In this document: positions 21,501-32,949 of the stretch, in pieces | Layout: every line of letters begins with the position of its first letter | Numbering within the stretch: the first letter of the stretch is position 1 | Assembly: GCF_032362555.1 (NCBI RefSeq) | Contig: NC_083532.1 | Span: 1,191,001 to 1,255,000 of the forward strand | Length of the DNA stretch: 64,000 bases | Source of the DNA: Amyelois transitella | Lineage: Eukaryota; Arthropoda; Insecta; Lepidoptera; Pyralidae | Direction of reading: 5' to 3' | Notes under the pieces: generated by a model | Databases searched by the model: none | What the model saw: the letters and a program-made list of their open reading frames with translations, nothing else | What the model was told of the DNA's origin: nothing | Position numbers and translations under genes: made by a program

Positions 21501-21629
21501 TAAATCAAAACCTTTAAGGGACAATTCCATCTTCCGTAGATGTCGTAAAAGGCGACCAAGAAAAATCACATTTACCATCAACCATAATCTAAGCTGGATT
21601 AGGGTCCTATAATACACAGTTCTATTCTT

Positions 21630-21838
21630 TGTGAAGTTGACTTTAGCAAAGAAAATGCTGCAGTGCAATTTGTTACCGTTTCTTCTTCATTGACGCTTTA
21701 AAGGGTAGAAAACTTAAAGTGATTTATTCTCCGTCAACCAATGTTGTGAATCCAAAAGATATGACAATTATTAATTAAGTGATGTTTGAAATGTCCAAAT
21801 TGTTTTGAATAAAAATTTTGAATTTGACAGTGTCAAGA
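21630..21838 (+). repeat. LINE 3'-end repeat (L family)
   Basis: GAAAATGCTGCAGTGCAATT core, ending AAAAATTTTGAATTTGACA. Confidence 0.65.
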
Positions 21839-21894
21839 ACCTACGTACCTACAGAGTTCAGTATCTTTACCGGAACATGAGTCGCTTCATAAAA

Positions 21895-22420
21895 CATACA
21901 AACATACCTACTAATCACGACTTTATCCCTTGGGGTAGAAAATCATATAAATCTAGAAAAGACTGAAAGACAAATTTCAATTGCCGAGTGGTTCCCGGCA
22001 CCAATAAAAAAAAGAATAGGACCACTCCGTCTCTTTCCCATGAATGTCGTAAAAGGCGACTAAGGGATACGCTTACAAACTTGGGATTTTTTCTAGGCGA
22101 TGGGCTAGCAACCTGTCACTATTTAAAACTCAATTCTATCATTAAGCCATTCGGAATTTTCAAGACTGTTGGCTCTGTCTACCCCGCAAGGGATTTAGAC
22201 GGGACGTATGTATGTATGTATCAAGTCTATATCCCTTGGGGTAGAAAAACATAAGTCTCAAAAAGACTAAAGGACCAATTTCAACTAGATGGCTTATAAT
22301 TAAGATTTAAATATTGACAGCTTGCTAGCACATCACCTTAAATTAGAATCCAAAGCTTTTCAGCCTTTCCCTTAATTGTATTTTACAATCTGCACGGTAA
22401 CAGAAGGCACTGCCTCACAC
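21895..22420. repeat. Cluster of three SINE-A copies
   Basis: A - strand tail fragment (21895-21985) is followed by a + strand near-full copy (21982-22221; TGCCGAGTGGTTCCCGGCAC). A diverged - strand copy (22221-22420) meets it tail to tail. Confidence 0.7.
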
Positions 22421-22886
22421 CATCTATATTTTCACTTCACGAGCAAAGAAGCTTTCTGCATTAACCTTTTAATATGAGTCATCATGATCATGACTAATCA
22501 TTAGTTCCTGTCACTATGCAATCAATGAAAAGTTTTAGTATTCAATGCCTGATACTCGTTATATAATTTTATGGCGTACAGGTGTTTAGTATTTGCCATA
22601 ATATTTTATGACTTATTGTTTTTGTCTTCGGTCTATGGTCAACAGATGATCATAGATAAAATTGTCTGCTTGATATTCTTGAAACGTTCGTTCTTCGAAA
22701 CCGTTATTAATGTTTATAATGAATGTATTGTATAGTATAGTTGTAATTAGATTCTTCCGCATTGTTAATCCATATCAAAACTAGTGACGGCCCCAATAAC
22801 ATAACGTGTTAATTTATAATTCATGTTTCTCTCGTTAACGTGAAAATTTTTAGAAATGATTGAAAAGAGTGGATTTTCCGTATATC

Positions 22887-22968
22887 TACTTTCCAGACTG
22901 ACTTTCACAATTGCGAAAGAAATAAGAAAATATTTGTGAAATGACGGCAAAAGTCAGTCTGGAAAGTA
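22887..22968. other. 82-nt hairpin with 19-bp perfect arms
   Basis: TACTTTCCAGACTGACTTT (22887-22905) is the exact inverse of 22950-22968. Inside lie TTTCACAA and TTGTGAAA, which pair further. This could be a precursor-microRNA-like hairpin or a tiny MITE; neither is proven. Confidence 0.55.
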
Positions 22969-22994
22969 AATTAAAGTAAAATTTGGATAAAATA

Positions 22995-23265
22995 CATACA
23001 TCGAGTTGAAGTAATGTACTAAAGCCTTTTACGGTAATACATCGTGAGGGAACCTGCACATTCAGGCAACTGGATGTGTAGGTAACCATGGATCCAATTC
23101 GGGTTAGATTTACCTGCAAAGATAGCGGAGGTCAAATGGGAGTCGCTTCGTGTAAAAACCTGACTCATTCACTCTAGAATTCATGGGCAAAGGCATACTC
23201 CGGGCTCCTCTCCAGAGTGGTGAGGATGCAACTGGGACTAAAGCCAGGAGGAAAGAAGTAATGTA
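22995..23265 (+). repeat. SINE-C body
   Basis: ATCGTGAGGGAACCTGCACA, CAACTGGATGTGTAGGTAAC and GGGAGTCGCTTCGTGTAAAA. The body is shared with 38440-38490 and 12825-12980; the tRNA head is absent. Confidence 0.55.
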
Positions 23266-23437
23266 AAGGCTTGCCTATCATCATCACAACTCACATTTTT
23301 ATTGAAAGTCAAAACTCTGATTTCTTTTTTTAACCGATTGTGTAGTAATGTAATGAGTATCGACGCCATTTCAACTAAACAGGACTTTCAAGTCTTCCGG
23401 CTAAAGGTTCTTTCTTGTATAGATTTTAGGCTTACAT

Positions 23438-23694
23438 AAATACATACATATAATCACGTCTATATCCCTTGCGGGGTAGACAGAGCCAACAGTCTTGAGC
23501 GGACTGATAGGCCACGTTCAGCTATTTGGATTTAAGATAGAATTGAGATTCAAATAGTGACAGGTTGCTAGCCCATCGCCAAAAAAAAGAATCTCAAGTT
23601 TGTAAGCCTATCCCTGAGTCGCCTTTTACGACATCCATGGGAAAGAGATGGAGTGGTCCTATTCTTTTTTGTATTGGTGCCGGGAACCACACGG
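23438..23694 (-). repeat. SINE-A, full length
   Basis: TACATACATATAATCACGTC to GCCGGGAACCACACGGC; few changes, so relatively young. Confidence 0.85.
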
Positions 23695-23699
23695 CTTTA

Positions 23700-24920
23700 T
23701 TAAAGGCTTAATGAAAATAATTTCCAATTTCTATTCACAAATGACTCAGTGCCAGACTAATAGATTAAAAATGACGGGAAATCAAAACGTCGCGGCTTCC
23801 CAACAATTGTTCCAGGAACAGACGTGGAAATTTAAATTAATCGCCTACTGTATGTATTTTACCGACGCAAAACTGCACTTTGACGAGCCGCCACGGTCAA
23901 TTCCAATTATTTTATTAACATAACAACGTTAACGATACGCAATGTCCATTTTAAAGTACCTACGCCATTTTATATCGACCCCTGTAAGTTGATAATCAAC
24001 CTTATTTCGCGGTAAATGGAACGCCAACAGTCAGTCGTTCGAAAATTGGCGCGAATCTATCTGTCAAAGTTATCAAAGACAATGAGCAGATATTTTTTTA
24101 ATTCGTAATGCGAAGGCGTATAAAGTTGACAGTCGTTTGCATGTTGTCAATTTCATTTGTCTGAAGATTTGTAATTTTCGTAGTGGTCTCACTTCAAAGA
24201 CAGATGCTATCTGTTTGAAACGCAGTGGTCATACAAATCAATGCACAGTCATTCCTTGGTCCTTTTCTAATTATGGCGTAGCATTTAAATATGCATGTGA
24301 TTTGATTACGTTAATTGTTGACATTAGAGACCTATAAAACATTTTTAAAGTGCTACTTTAGAGTCCTAAGTAGTGTTTACATCAATGTTTAATAGGAGGA
24401 TATTGCCTTTTCAAATTTTGTTAATAGGATAGATATGCATATGAAACAAATCAAACAATTTATAAGAAATCCCGATTGGGATAAGTCCGCCATTGTACAT
24501 ATTCTTTTATATCCAATGACTGTTTTTTATTTTTGTTACATTTCTTTTTATGTGCAAAATATACTTTACACCAACCAACAAACAAACAATTTATAACTAA
24601 ATCACTTAATTTATTTTATTATATATACAAAAAATACATTGTTAAAATATTCAGATTTTTATGCTTTCAAGACACAATTACGTAAGTGCTCATTTCCCGC
24701 CAAAAGCTGCATAGCTGCACGACACTCATTGACAATCGTTCCTCGAACGGCGGCGCTTTAAAGAAATTAAAAAGAAATAAGGGCATAGACAACCGCCATT
24801 GTCTATGCGCGGCGAATCAAAAAGAATCGATAAATAAATTAAACAGTCGTGACGAGATTGCTATGTATGTTCAATTGTTTGAGTAATTACAAATTTATGC
24901 TTATTTTGAGCTACTGTCAT
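23700..24920. other. Long unique island
   Basis: About 1.2 kb nearly free of the window's repeats. It includes ATGACTCAGTGCC (AP-1-like), AAATTGGCGCGAATC (E2F-like) and GTTATCAAAGACAATG (TCF/Sox-like). No exon is supported. A LINE-like relic may lie near 24470-24560. Confidence 0.3.
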
Positions 24921-24934
24921 TTAATTTTTGTCGG

Positions 24935-25213
24935 CTCCTGTGGCGTAGTGGTATAATGTGCTCTTACCCCTGCTTTCAGTTGTATGCTGTGTTAGTATCT
25001 CGAAACACAAGTCTCGAACTTACTTCGAGACTTGTGTTTCGAGATACTAACTCAACGATACTATATTTCATAATAAATACTTATACAGATAAACATCCAA
25101 GACCCAGGCCAATCAGAAAAAGTTCATTTCTCATCATGGCCCTGGTCGGGATTCGAACCCGGGACCTCCGGTGTCACAGACAAGCGTTCTACCGCTGCGC
25201 CACAGAGGCCGTC
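24935..25213. repeat. Two SINE-T pieces forming a 28-bp perfect inverted repeat
   Basis: A + strand head piece (TGTGGCGTAGTGGTATAATG) and tail piece (24991-25018) meet a complete - strand SINE-T (25024-25213). The arms 24991-25018 and 25024-25051 are exact inverses with a 5-nt spacer. Confidence 0.8.
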
Positions 25214-25477
25214 ACGATGTCCTCAAAATGGCAAGAAGGGTGAACGAAGGAGTTTTAGTGGGTAGGCTGGTACATTAGGTTAGCCAGGAGTCCCACGCTC
25301 TCCCGGCTGAAGACCCGGGGATCGTTCGTAAAAAGATTTCCCCTTCGATAACAAAAAAACAGGGGTCGGAACTCAATTCTCAAATGATTCCTCACGAATC
25401 TTTGAATATGTTGTCAATGTAGGTATAATGAGTAGGTAAGAACAAAAAAAATATCACAGAACTATGTATCTTATTGC

Positions 25478-25722
25478 CGTGCCGTGTGGCTCCCGGCACC
25501 AATACAAAAAGAATAGGTCCACTCCATCTCTGTCGTAAAAGGCGTCTAAGGGATAGGCTTACAAACTTGGGATTCTTCTTTAGGCGATGGGCTAGCAACC
25601 TGTCACTAGTTGAATCTCAATTCTATCGTTAAGCCAAATAGCTGAACGTGGCCATTCAGTCTTTTCAAGACTGTTGGCTCTGTCTACCCCGCAAGAGTAA
25701 TAGACGTGACCGTATGTATGTA
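25478..25722 (+). repeat. SINE-A, full length
   Basis: Head TGCCGTGTGGCTCCCGGCAC; short deletion at CATCTCTGTCGTAAAAGG; tail CGTATGTATGTATC. Confidence 0.8.
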
Positions 25723-25893
25723 TCTTATTGAGTTAGTACGGTGAACGAAATTGATTATTTTGGCGGGTTACAGTCGCGTGCCTTCACGTCTCAGTACGGT
25801 CAGCAAAAACAGATAAAAATATACTTAATCAACCGTCTTTAGCTATATATTATTAATAAACCTCACTATAGCGCGCATTTTCCATAATATTGT

Positions 25894-26128
25894 TCATACA
25901 TACATACATACCTATAGTCACATCTATATCTCTTGCGGGGTAGACAGAGCTAACAGTCTTGAAAACACTGAAAGGGCACATTTATGTATATGGCTGAATG
26001 GTGGAATTGAGATTCAAATAGTAACAGTTGCCAGCCCATCGCCTAAAAGAAGAATCCCAAGTTTATAAGCCTATCCCTTGGTTACTATTTACGACATCTA
26101 TGGGAAAGATATGTAGTGGTTCTAAGTA
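25894..26128 (-). repeat. SINE-A, head-truncated
   Basis: Long CATACATACATACATACC tail; body to ATGTAGTGGTTCTA. Confidence 0.75.
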
Positions 26129-26139
26129 TGTATGTATGT

Positions 26140-26292
26140 ATATGTTTATCTATTAATATAGATAAGTATTAATTATAAAGTATAGTAGCGTTGAGTTAGT
26201 ATCTCGTAACACAAGTCACGAACTTACTTCGACGCTAACTCAATCTGTGTAATTTGTCCCGTATATATATTTATATTTATTTATTATTCAAA
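26140..26292 (+). repeat. SINE-T body and tail
   Basis: GTTTATCTATTAATATAGAT through AATCTGTGTAATTTGTCCCG; no tRNA head. Confidence 0.7.
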
Positions 26293-26546
26293 AGTGCCAT
26301 AAACCACACGGCACTTAAGAATATTATTTTTCATTATTAAATATTTAACTTCTCTGCTGACGGTACAAATCTCCTATTATCCCATCACTCATCGTCCGCC
26401 ATCTATACGCTTAGCTACTAAATACGATTATTATGTTAATAGCGTACGTCGGAAATATTAGCCAGCCATCGACACATTTACAGAATTCCATAGACAAAAG
26501 AAAACTAATGTGTGACAGTGTGACACATCGGTTCTATACCTAGAAC

Positions 26547-26808
26547 ATACATACATACATATAATCACGTTTATATCCCTTGCGGGGTAGACAGAGCCTA
26601 CAGTCTTGTAAAGACTGATAGGCCACGTTCAGCTATTTGGCTTTAAGATAGGATTGAGATTCAAATAGTGACAGGTTGCTAGCCCATCGCCTAAAAGAAG
26701 AATCCCAAGTTTATAAGCCTACCCCTTAGTCGGCTTTTACGACATCCATGGGAAAGAGATAGAGTGGTCCTATTATTTTTTGTATTGTTGCCGGGAACCA
26801 CACGGCAC
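26547..26808 (-). repeat. SINE-A, full length
   Basis: ATACATACATACATATAATC to GGGAACCACACGGCAC, well preserved. Confidence 0.85.
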
Positions 26809-26981
26809 TATATATCTATACCTAGAAATCACAGACATACAAACTTCCTCTATAAATCTGTAATAAACTAATTGGAATTCTAGAAAGACGACTTCGCAAC
26901 GTTGGGAATTAAAAAACCTCTGTATTCGGTGCGGGGCAGATAGAGCCCAGAGGTATGGCCCAATGATGGAATTGCGATATT

Positions 26982-27241
26982 CATTCATTCATATAGTCAC
27001 GTCTTTATCCCTTTCGGGGTAGACAGAGCCAACAATCTTGAAGAGACTGATTGGCCACGTTCAGCTGTTTGGCTTTATGATAGAATTGAAATTCAAATAG
27101 TGACAGGTTGCAAGCCCATCGCCTCAAATAAGAATCCCAAGATTATAAGCCTGTCCCTTAGTAGCCTCTTACGACATCCATGGGAAATGAGATGGAGTGG
27201 TCCTATTCTTTTTTATATTGGTACCGGGAACCACACGGCAC
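26982..27241 (-). repeat. SINE-A, full length
   Basis: ATTCATTCATTCATATAGTC tail variant; head GGGAACCACACGGCAC. Confidence 0.85.
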
Positions 27242-27269
27242 AATTGCGATATACATTCTAATATTATAA

Positions 27270-27320
27270 ATGTGATTCATAACTCTCTTCATGCGAGCTC
27301 GGCGGTTTCGGGTACTCTAG
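27270..27320 (-). repeat. RTE-like LINE fragment
   Basis: ATTCATAACTCTCTTCATGC then GCTCGGCGGTTTCGGGTAC, an internal piece of the LINE C-terminal codons with no tail. Confidence 0.6.
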
Positions 27321-27329
27321 ACTACTTGT

Positions 27330-27655
27330 GTACTCTTTCTTCTGGAAATATGTAGTTTTCAAATAAGTAAGATAGTTACTAAATTAAGATTGAATTTTAA
27401 ATAATGAATTCACCGCCAATTCCTAACACAAATAATCCAGTCTAGACGTTACGCGTCGATATTTTTAAACGAAAACCGATTGCTGGCTAATCAATCGATT
27501 TGCATTCGATTCGAGGCCGACACCAATCAATGCACATCGATTTTTGCATACAATCGATTGTATTCAACTCGCGATTCTGCTAATTGTCTGCCATTTTGGA
27601 TTTCCATTTGGTGCGTTTGCCAGGAGTTTGGAACTTTATAGAGTTAACACAGACA
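27330..27655. promoter_or_regulatory. Unique island with clustered ATCGAT and octamer motifs
   Basis: Repeat-free. Contains TCAATCGATTTGCAT (27491-27505), CACATCGATT (27534-27543) and CAATCGATTG (27551-27560). ATCGAT is a Cut/Onecut-type core and ATTTGCAT a POU octamer. Enhancer function is inference. Confidence 0.35.
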
Positions 27656-28077
27656 CTCCCAAACTCACTAATCACGTCTTTATATTTTACGTGGTAGAAA
27701 GAGTCAAATTGTCAAGACTCTAACGCAACGTACGGGTAGTGAAGAAGCATACATACATATTACGTCTATATCCCTTACTTGGTAGACTTTTTTGTACAAT
27801 ATGGTTTCTCAGAACTGCATGGAATAAAAGTAAAATGATACACAACACCTAAAAAAGTGCATTCGTGGTAATATTCTAATCGGTTTAACATGTGACAACT
27901 ATTTTTTTATACTTCATTACATTAAAAGTAACGTTAATTCATTTAAATTGTTAAATTAAATATTAAATCAACATTAAAATTCATTCTTTTAATTTCGTAC
28001 ATATGATATTGTAGTATTTTTAGTTCAGTAACTTCATAGGTACAATATACCATATGTACCTATGATATGACGATCTC

Positions 28078-28368
28078 GAGAATCCTTCTCTTTCCCATGG
28101 ATGTCGTCTAAGGCAACTAAGAGATAGATAGATGGATAAACTCTGTAATGCACCAAAAGAAAATGGTAAAAAAAATGATTTTGTGGTATGAGAATAGGTT
28201 TATGAACTTGAGATTCTTCTTTTAGGCCCATCGCCTAAATAAAAAGATAGATAACTGGCGACCTGTCACTGTTTAAATCTTAATTGTAACATTAAACCAA
28301 ACAGCTGAACGTTGTCTATTGGACTCAGTCTACCTCGCAAGGGATAAAGACGTGATTGTATGTATGTT
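28078..28368 (+). repeat. Old SINE-A with inserted segment
   Basis: CTTTCCCATGGATGTCGTC and GGACTCAGTCTACCTCGCAA bracket foreign sequence including ACTCTGTAATGCACC (LINE-like). Confidence 0.5.
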
Positions 28369-28650
28369 TAGCTCAGAGAAAAAATAAGAGAACTCCATTC
28401 GGTTTGAATCTCCTCATAGCGCGCCATTTTGGTGCTCTTGCTGGTTATGGTTTGCAATAGAGTATTTATTGTCTATACTCTAATATGTAACACAATTAAA
28501 TATAATTAGCAACTAATGGGTGAGCAATAACTATTAAACACACCGCTTTGGTACTCCATAAAAAAATTAAATCATTTCAATATCTAATAATAAAGAAAGG
28601 TTGTTTTTATGTCAACTTAAGAACACGTCGTTTGCGCATCATATTATATA

Positions 28651-28860
28651 ATGTGCCGTGAGTTTCCCGGTACCAGAAGACAAAAGAATTAGACCACTCC
28701 ATTTGTTTCCCATGGATGTTCTAAAAGGCGACTAAGGGTAAGGCCTAAACCTTAGGATTTTTCTTTTAGGCGGTGGGCTAGCAACCTGTCACTATTTGAA
28801 TTTCAATTCTATCATTAAGCCAAACAGCTTAAAGGTCACGTTCAGCTGTTTGGCTTACTT
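28651..28860. repeat. SINE-A partial with inverted piece
   Basis: The + strand copy breaks at AAGCCAAACAGCT (28817-28829) and is followed by its inverse AGCTGTTTGGCTT (28844-28856). Confidence 0.65.
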
Positions 28861-28883
28861 ATAGCATTGTGATTTATATATAA

Positions 28884-29885
28884 CTAGCTGACCCGCGCAA
28901 CTTCGTTTGCGTGTATCCCGCTACTTATTACACACACATTATGACACTAACTCCCATATTATTCGCATGTGCCTCAGTAAAAAAATATCTAAATATGTAC
29001 TTAGAAACAAAAGAAAGATACCTATTCTATTAAGTTCTTTTTCTGAACTTATCTTACCTTAAATTACGTTTTTTTTTTAATTATTTCCCTAATATTAAAT
29101 TGACCTAACTTTAAATTTTAACCAAAATCTTAATAGAAAATATCAATCCATAAATTACGGTTTTATATTTTAAAAAACTAATCTTACTAATAAGTGCGAT
29201 TTAATACTAACCTTAGAATACAATACCTACTATTATCATACAATTATTGTTGTCGCGCTGAAAAGCACGTTTTATTTTTCTCAAAGAGCTGCGATAAATA
29301 AACGCGTCCGATCGCTTCCAATTTCAAAGTGCTAATGGGGAGCCGCTGTTTTTTTTTTTTTTTTTTGATATCTCCTAAACTATATGTCTAAATAACACAC
29401 TGTAAACTGCAAAAATAATCTAAATTAAATGCTCGTGATGACTTATTTTGATAAGGATATATGTATTATTGGTTATATCACCAGTTAAACATCACCCAAC
29501 GAATTAAATTTTTTTTTAATACAGAAAAGTAGTTTTTGTGACTTAAATAAAAAAGCTGGATATATGTTATCGCGGACTTTTTTGTAGAACTAATAAAGAC
29601 CAATGTTTTAGCTATACATTGTTCTTACTTGTATCCAACGGTATAAGCGGCGCACGCACAAATGCAATCTTCAATTAGATTTTTTTTCTGACTTCTTGGA
29701 CATAAATCGCTATAACTCAGCTAATATAGTTTCAATGTATTTCAATTATATATAAAAACCTGTCGGAGAAAATACTCTTTCTATTAGTGAAAACCGCATC
29801 AAAATCCGTTGCGTAGTTTTAAAGTTTTATGCATACGAAGGGACTACAGACAAAATGGGCGACTTTGTTTTATACTATGTAGTGA
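28884..29885 (-). mobile_element. ~1-kb Helitron-like element, family D
   Basis: Begins CTAGCTGACCCGCGCAACTT (preceded by A) with hairpin bases GCGCAACTTCGTTTGCG. Ends GTTTTATACTATGTAGTGA, whose inverse starts TCACTACATAG. No long ORF. Includes a long T run near 29350. Confidence 0.55.
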
Positions 29886-29979
29886 AGTGACAGGTTGCTA
29901 GCCCTTCGGCTAAAAAAATAATCCCTATTTGAAGCTTACACTATTTGAATTACTTGTTAATTGTTATTTTTTTAATCAT

Positions 29980-30081
29980 CACACGTCCATGTGGCAAGTG
30001 GAAAGAGGTAGTCTCTGCCTACCCCTCCGGGAAAGAGGCGTGATTTTATGTATGTATGTATGTATCACACACACGTCCATG
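29980..30081 (+). mobile_element. Short RTE-like LINE tail with 12-bp target duplication
   Basis: Only ~78 bp of LINE 3' end (GGCAAGTGGAAAGAGGTAGT to TATGTATGTATGTAT) lie between two copies of CACACGTCCATG (29980-29991 and 30070-30081). Confidence 0.85.
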
Positions 30082-30317
30082 GCTCACGTAAGTAATCAAT
30101 AAAATAATATATTATCAGGTGTGGAAGTGAAAACTCATAAAACCAAATAACTTCCGACGACAATGACCGCCGTTACAAAAGGATAACAATGCCGTAATCG
30201 ATTTTAAAACTGTTTTATTGTTGTAAGTATACGCAATAAAAATGACGTAAAAAATGTTGTGCTTGTTCTCAGAGAAAGTGTTAACAACACAATTTGTAGT
30301 TAATTTACAAATTGTGT

Positions 30318-30588
30318 GCCGTGTGGTTCCCGGCACCAATGGAAAAAAGAATAGGATCACTCTCATCTCTTTCCCATGGATTTCGTAAAAGGCGACTAAG
30401 GGGTAGGCTTATAAACTTGGGATTCTTCTTTTAGGCGGCAGGCTAGCAACCTGTCGCTATTTGAATCTCATTTCTGTTATTAAGCCAAACAACTGAACGT
30501 GGCCTATCAGTCTTTTCAACACTGTTGGCTTTGTCTACCCCGCAAGGGATACGTATATAAGGGATACGTGACTATACTATGTATGTAT
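30318..30588 (+). repeat. SINE-A, full length
   Basis: GTGCCGTGTGGTTCCCGGCA head; a short GGGATACGT duplication lies near the tail. Confidence 0.85.
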
Positions 30589-30611
30589 TAAAACTAAATA
30601 GTTTTTAAATC

Positions 30612-30700
30612 GCTGAACGTGGCCTTTCAGTATTTTGAAGGCTGTTGGCTCTGTCTACCCCGCAAGGGGTTAAGACGTGATTATATTTGTGTATGTACGT
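30612..30700 (+). repeat. SINE-A 3' third
   Basis: GCTGAACGTGGCCTTTCAGT to GTGATTATATTTGTGTATG, directly downstream of the full copy. Confidence 0.7.
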
Positions 30701-30731
30701 GAAAATTGGTGATACCTAATGTTATGCCTAT

Positions 30732-30767
30732 AAATTCCCCTTTTAATATGTACTAAAAGGGGAATTT
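30732..30767. other. Inverted repeat, 14-bp arms
   Basis: AAATTCCCCTTTTA and TAAAAGGGGAATTT with an 8-nt loop. Confidence 0.7.
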
Positions 30768-30794
30768 TTAGAAGATGAATGCCTTATGTTGTCA

Positions 30795-30882
30795 TATCCC
30801 TCAGTCGCATTTACGACATCCATGGAAAAGAGAAGGAGTGGTCCTATTCTTTTTTCTATTAGTGCCGGGAACCATACAGCAC
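30795..30882 (-). repeat. SINE-A head half
   Basis: TATCCCTCAGTCGCATTTAC to GGGAACCATACAGCAC. Confidence 0.7.
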
Positions 30883-31261
30883 AAATATTTTTGTATAAAT
30901 TAGATGTTATCTTAAAAAAATATATCAATCACCACCTATTCTAATCGATTTAAACCGGACGTAGAGTGATAGCTGTGAACACAACGCATATGAATGAAAA
31001 GACATGATTCCTTTGCCGTGACTCGCCAAAATATGAAACAATGGCCATAGACAATCGCGCCAAATTTCCAAACAAACGCCACAGATACGACCACGATATT
31101 ATCGTAGAAAAAAAAACTAATAAAGTAGAAAGTGACAAAACAAAATATATCATTATTTAGTTTGTGCGTAGTCATTGAACCAATTTGTTGTTTAGAATCG
31201 CCGCCATGTTATTTTATTGGTTGTGTGGAACAGAAGTGGCGTGGAGCTGCTTTCATTATAT

Positions 31262-31485
31262 AGAATAGAATAGATTTATTTTCATCACTTAAATCTAAAT
31301 ATAACTACTACCGCTTCTAAGTAGAAGAAGCGGCGGAATAAACTACACTGCAACATTTTCACCGGACGTCAATTTACAAATATAGATTTCATAAATCTAA
31401 ATCGTGGACAAATGCACATTGTCTACATTAAAAAACATAAATTAATGTTAAACTAATTATTTCAATACGAGTATTTAATCGTATC
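31262..31485 (-). repeat. LINE 3'-end repeat (L family)
   Basis: Begins GAATAGAATAGATTTATTTT (inverted tail) and contains GAAGAAGCGGCGGAATAAAC, matching 49857 and 57907. Confidence 0.7.
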
Positions 31486-32183
31486 ATATATGATATATTT
31501 TACTTGTGTTCTTTCATTAAAAATACCTATTCATTTACTAATTCATGTATGTATACATAAAACATATAGGAATGATAAACACAAGAAACAATGATACTTA
31601 ATTTGTATATTTCTAAAGAAATATTTTTAGCAGAAACATACATACCTACATAAATAAAGAGTTTACAGACAAACAAACAATATTATAAAATACATAAGTA
31701 AATACAAAATAATAAACTTATACCAAATAATACAATAAATAGGTAAATGATAAGCAAGATTCGGAGAGGTAATAAACTTAAACTGGAACAGAGATTTAGT
31801 GTCACTCGGGAGGCAATAAGTTTAACAGTATGGACAGAGAAGGAGATAGTGAATTTACCTATGTTTATTTCCCAAAAATAAATTTTAATAAAATACAAAC
31901 GATACCGCTCTATGGCTTCCTATTTCGGATCTGCATTTTGAAATTGGAACGGCGCGAGACATAGTCAATGTGATGGTATCGCCGACCGTTTAGCATAGAA
32001 CAAGACGAGTTTGGCAATGGATAGTTCGAGTATAATATCAATCGATACTCGACTGACTTGTCTTAACTCGTAATAAGAATCGAGAATCGATATTCATAGC
32101 ACCATACATTTCTTCTTGCCAAAGACTATTTTGAAAGTGACATTTAGGTACAAAAATTCTTATATGTTATTGATAAGTTCTAA

Positions 32184-32453
32184 TCTATACTAATATTATA
32201 AAGCTGAAGAGTTTGTTTGTTTGAACGCGCTAATCTCAGGAACTACTGGTTCGAATTGAAAAAATATTTTTGTGTTGAATAGACCATTTATCGAGGAAGG
32301 CTTTAGGCTTTATAACATCACGTTGCAACTATTAAGAGCGAAGAAATAATGGAAAATGTGAAAAAGACGGGGAAAATTATTCATCCTTGAGGGCTACAAT
32401 GATGCCCAAAGTAACTATGTATTCCACGTGGACGGGGTCGCTAGCACAGCTAG
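32184..32453 (+). mobile_element. Non-autonomous Helitron, family A, complete
   Basis: TCTATACTAATATTATAAAG start, CACAGCTAG end, flanked by A and T as expected for Helitron insertion. Hairpin region CACGTGGACGGGGTCGCTAG is mutated. Confidence 0.85.
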
Positions 32454-32569
32454 TGTACCAAATAAACCTTTTTTCTTTTTTTTTTAATTGCTAGTACTAC
32501 GGAAGTCCAAGTGCGAAGACTGAAATATACCTATATATTCGTACCATATCAACTAGCGTACATTCTTGA

Positions 32570-32725
32570 ATCCTCACCACTCGGAGGTCCGCCTCGGTTT
32601 TTAGACGAAGCGACTCCCGCCTGACCCTCGCAACCCTGCAGGGGAACCTTACAAATATTGTTTCATGATTACACTTCCTCTTGCATGAACGTGCAGTTTT
32701 CCTCACGACGTTTAACATCTTCTCC
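32570..32725 (-). repeat. SINE-C body
   Basis: GACGAAGCGACTCCCGCCTG and GCAACCCTGCAGGGGAACCT are the inverse of the SINE-C core. Confidence 0.55.
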
Positions 32726-32949
32726 GTAAAACTATTGGTTTTATATTAAACTAATTAATTAAGTAGGTAAGTAGTTATTATATACGCCGGTAACTCAACA
32801 AAAATAATAAGTAATTAATATGGATGTACCGCGACAGGATATGAACCTACACCTTCGAAATATTATTATTTATTAAAATAGGCCATATTCAACTGTCTTA
32901 TGGCTGGCTAGCATAGAATGATCTAATCTGGCTAAGTATTACCCATAGG

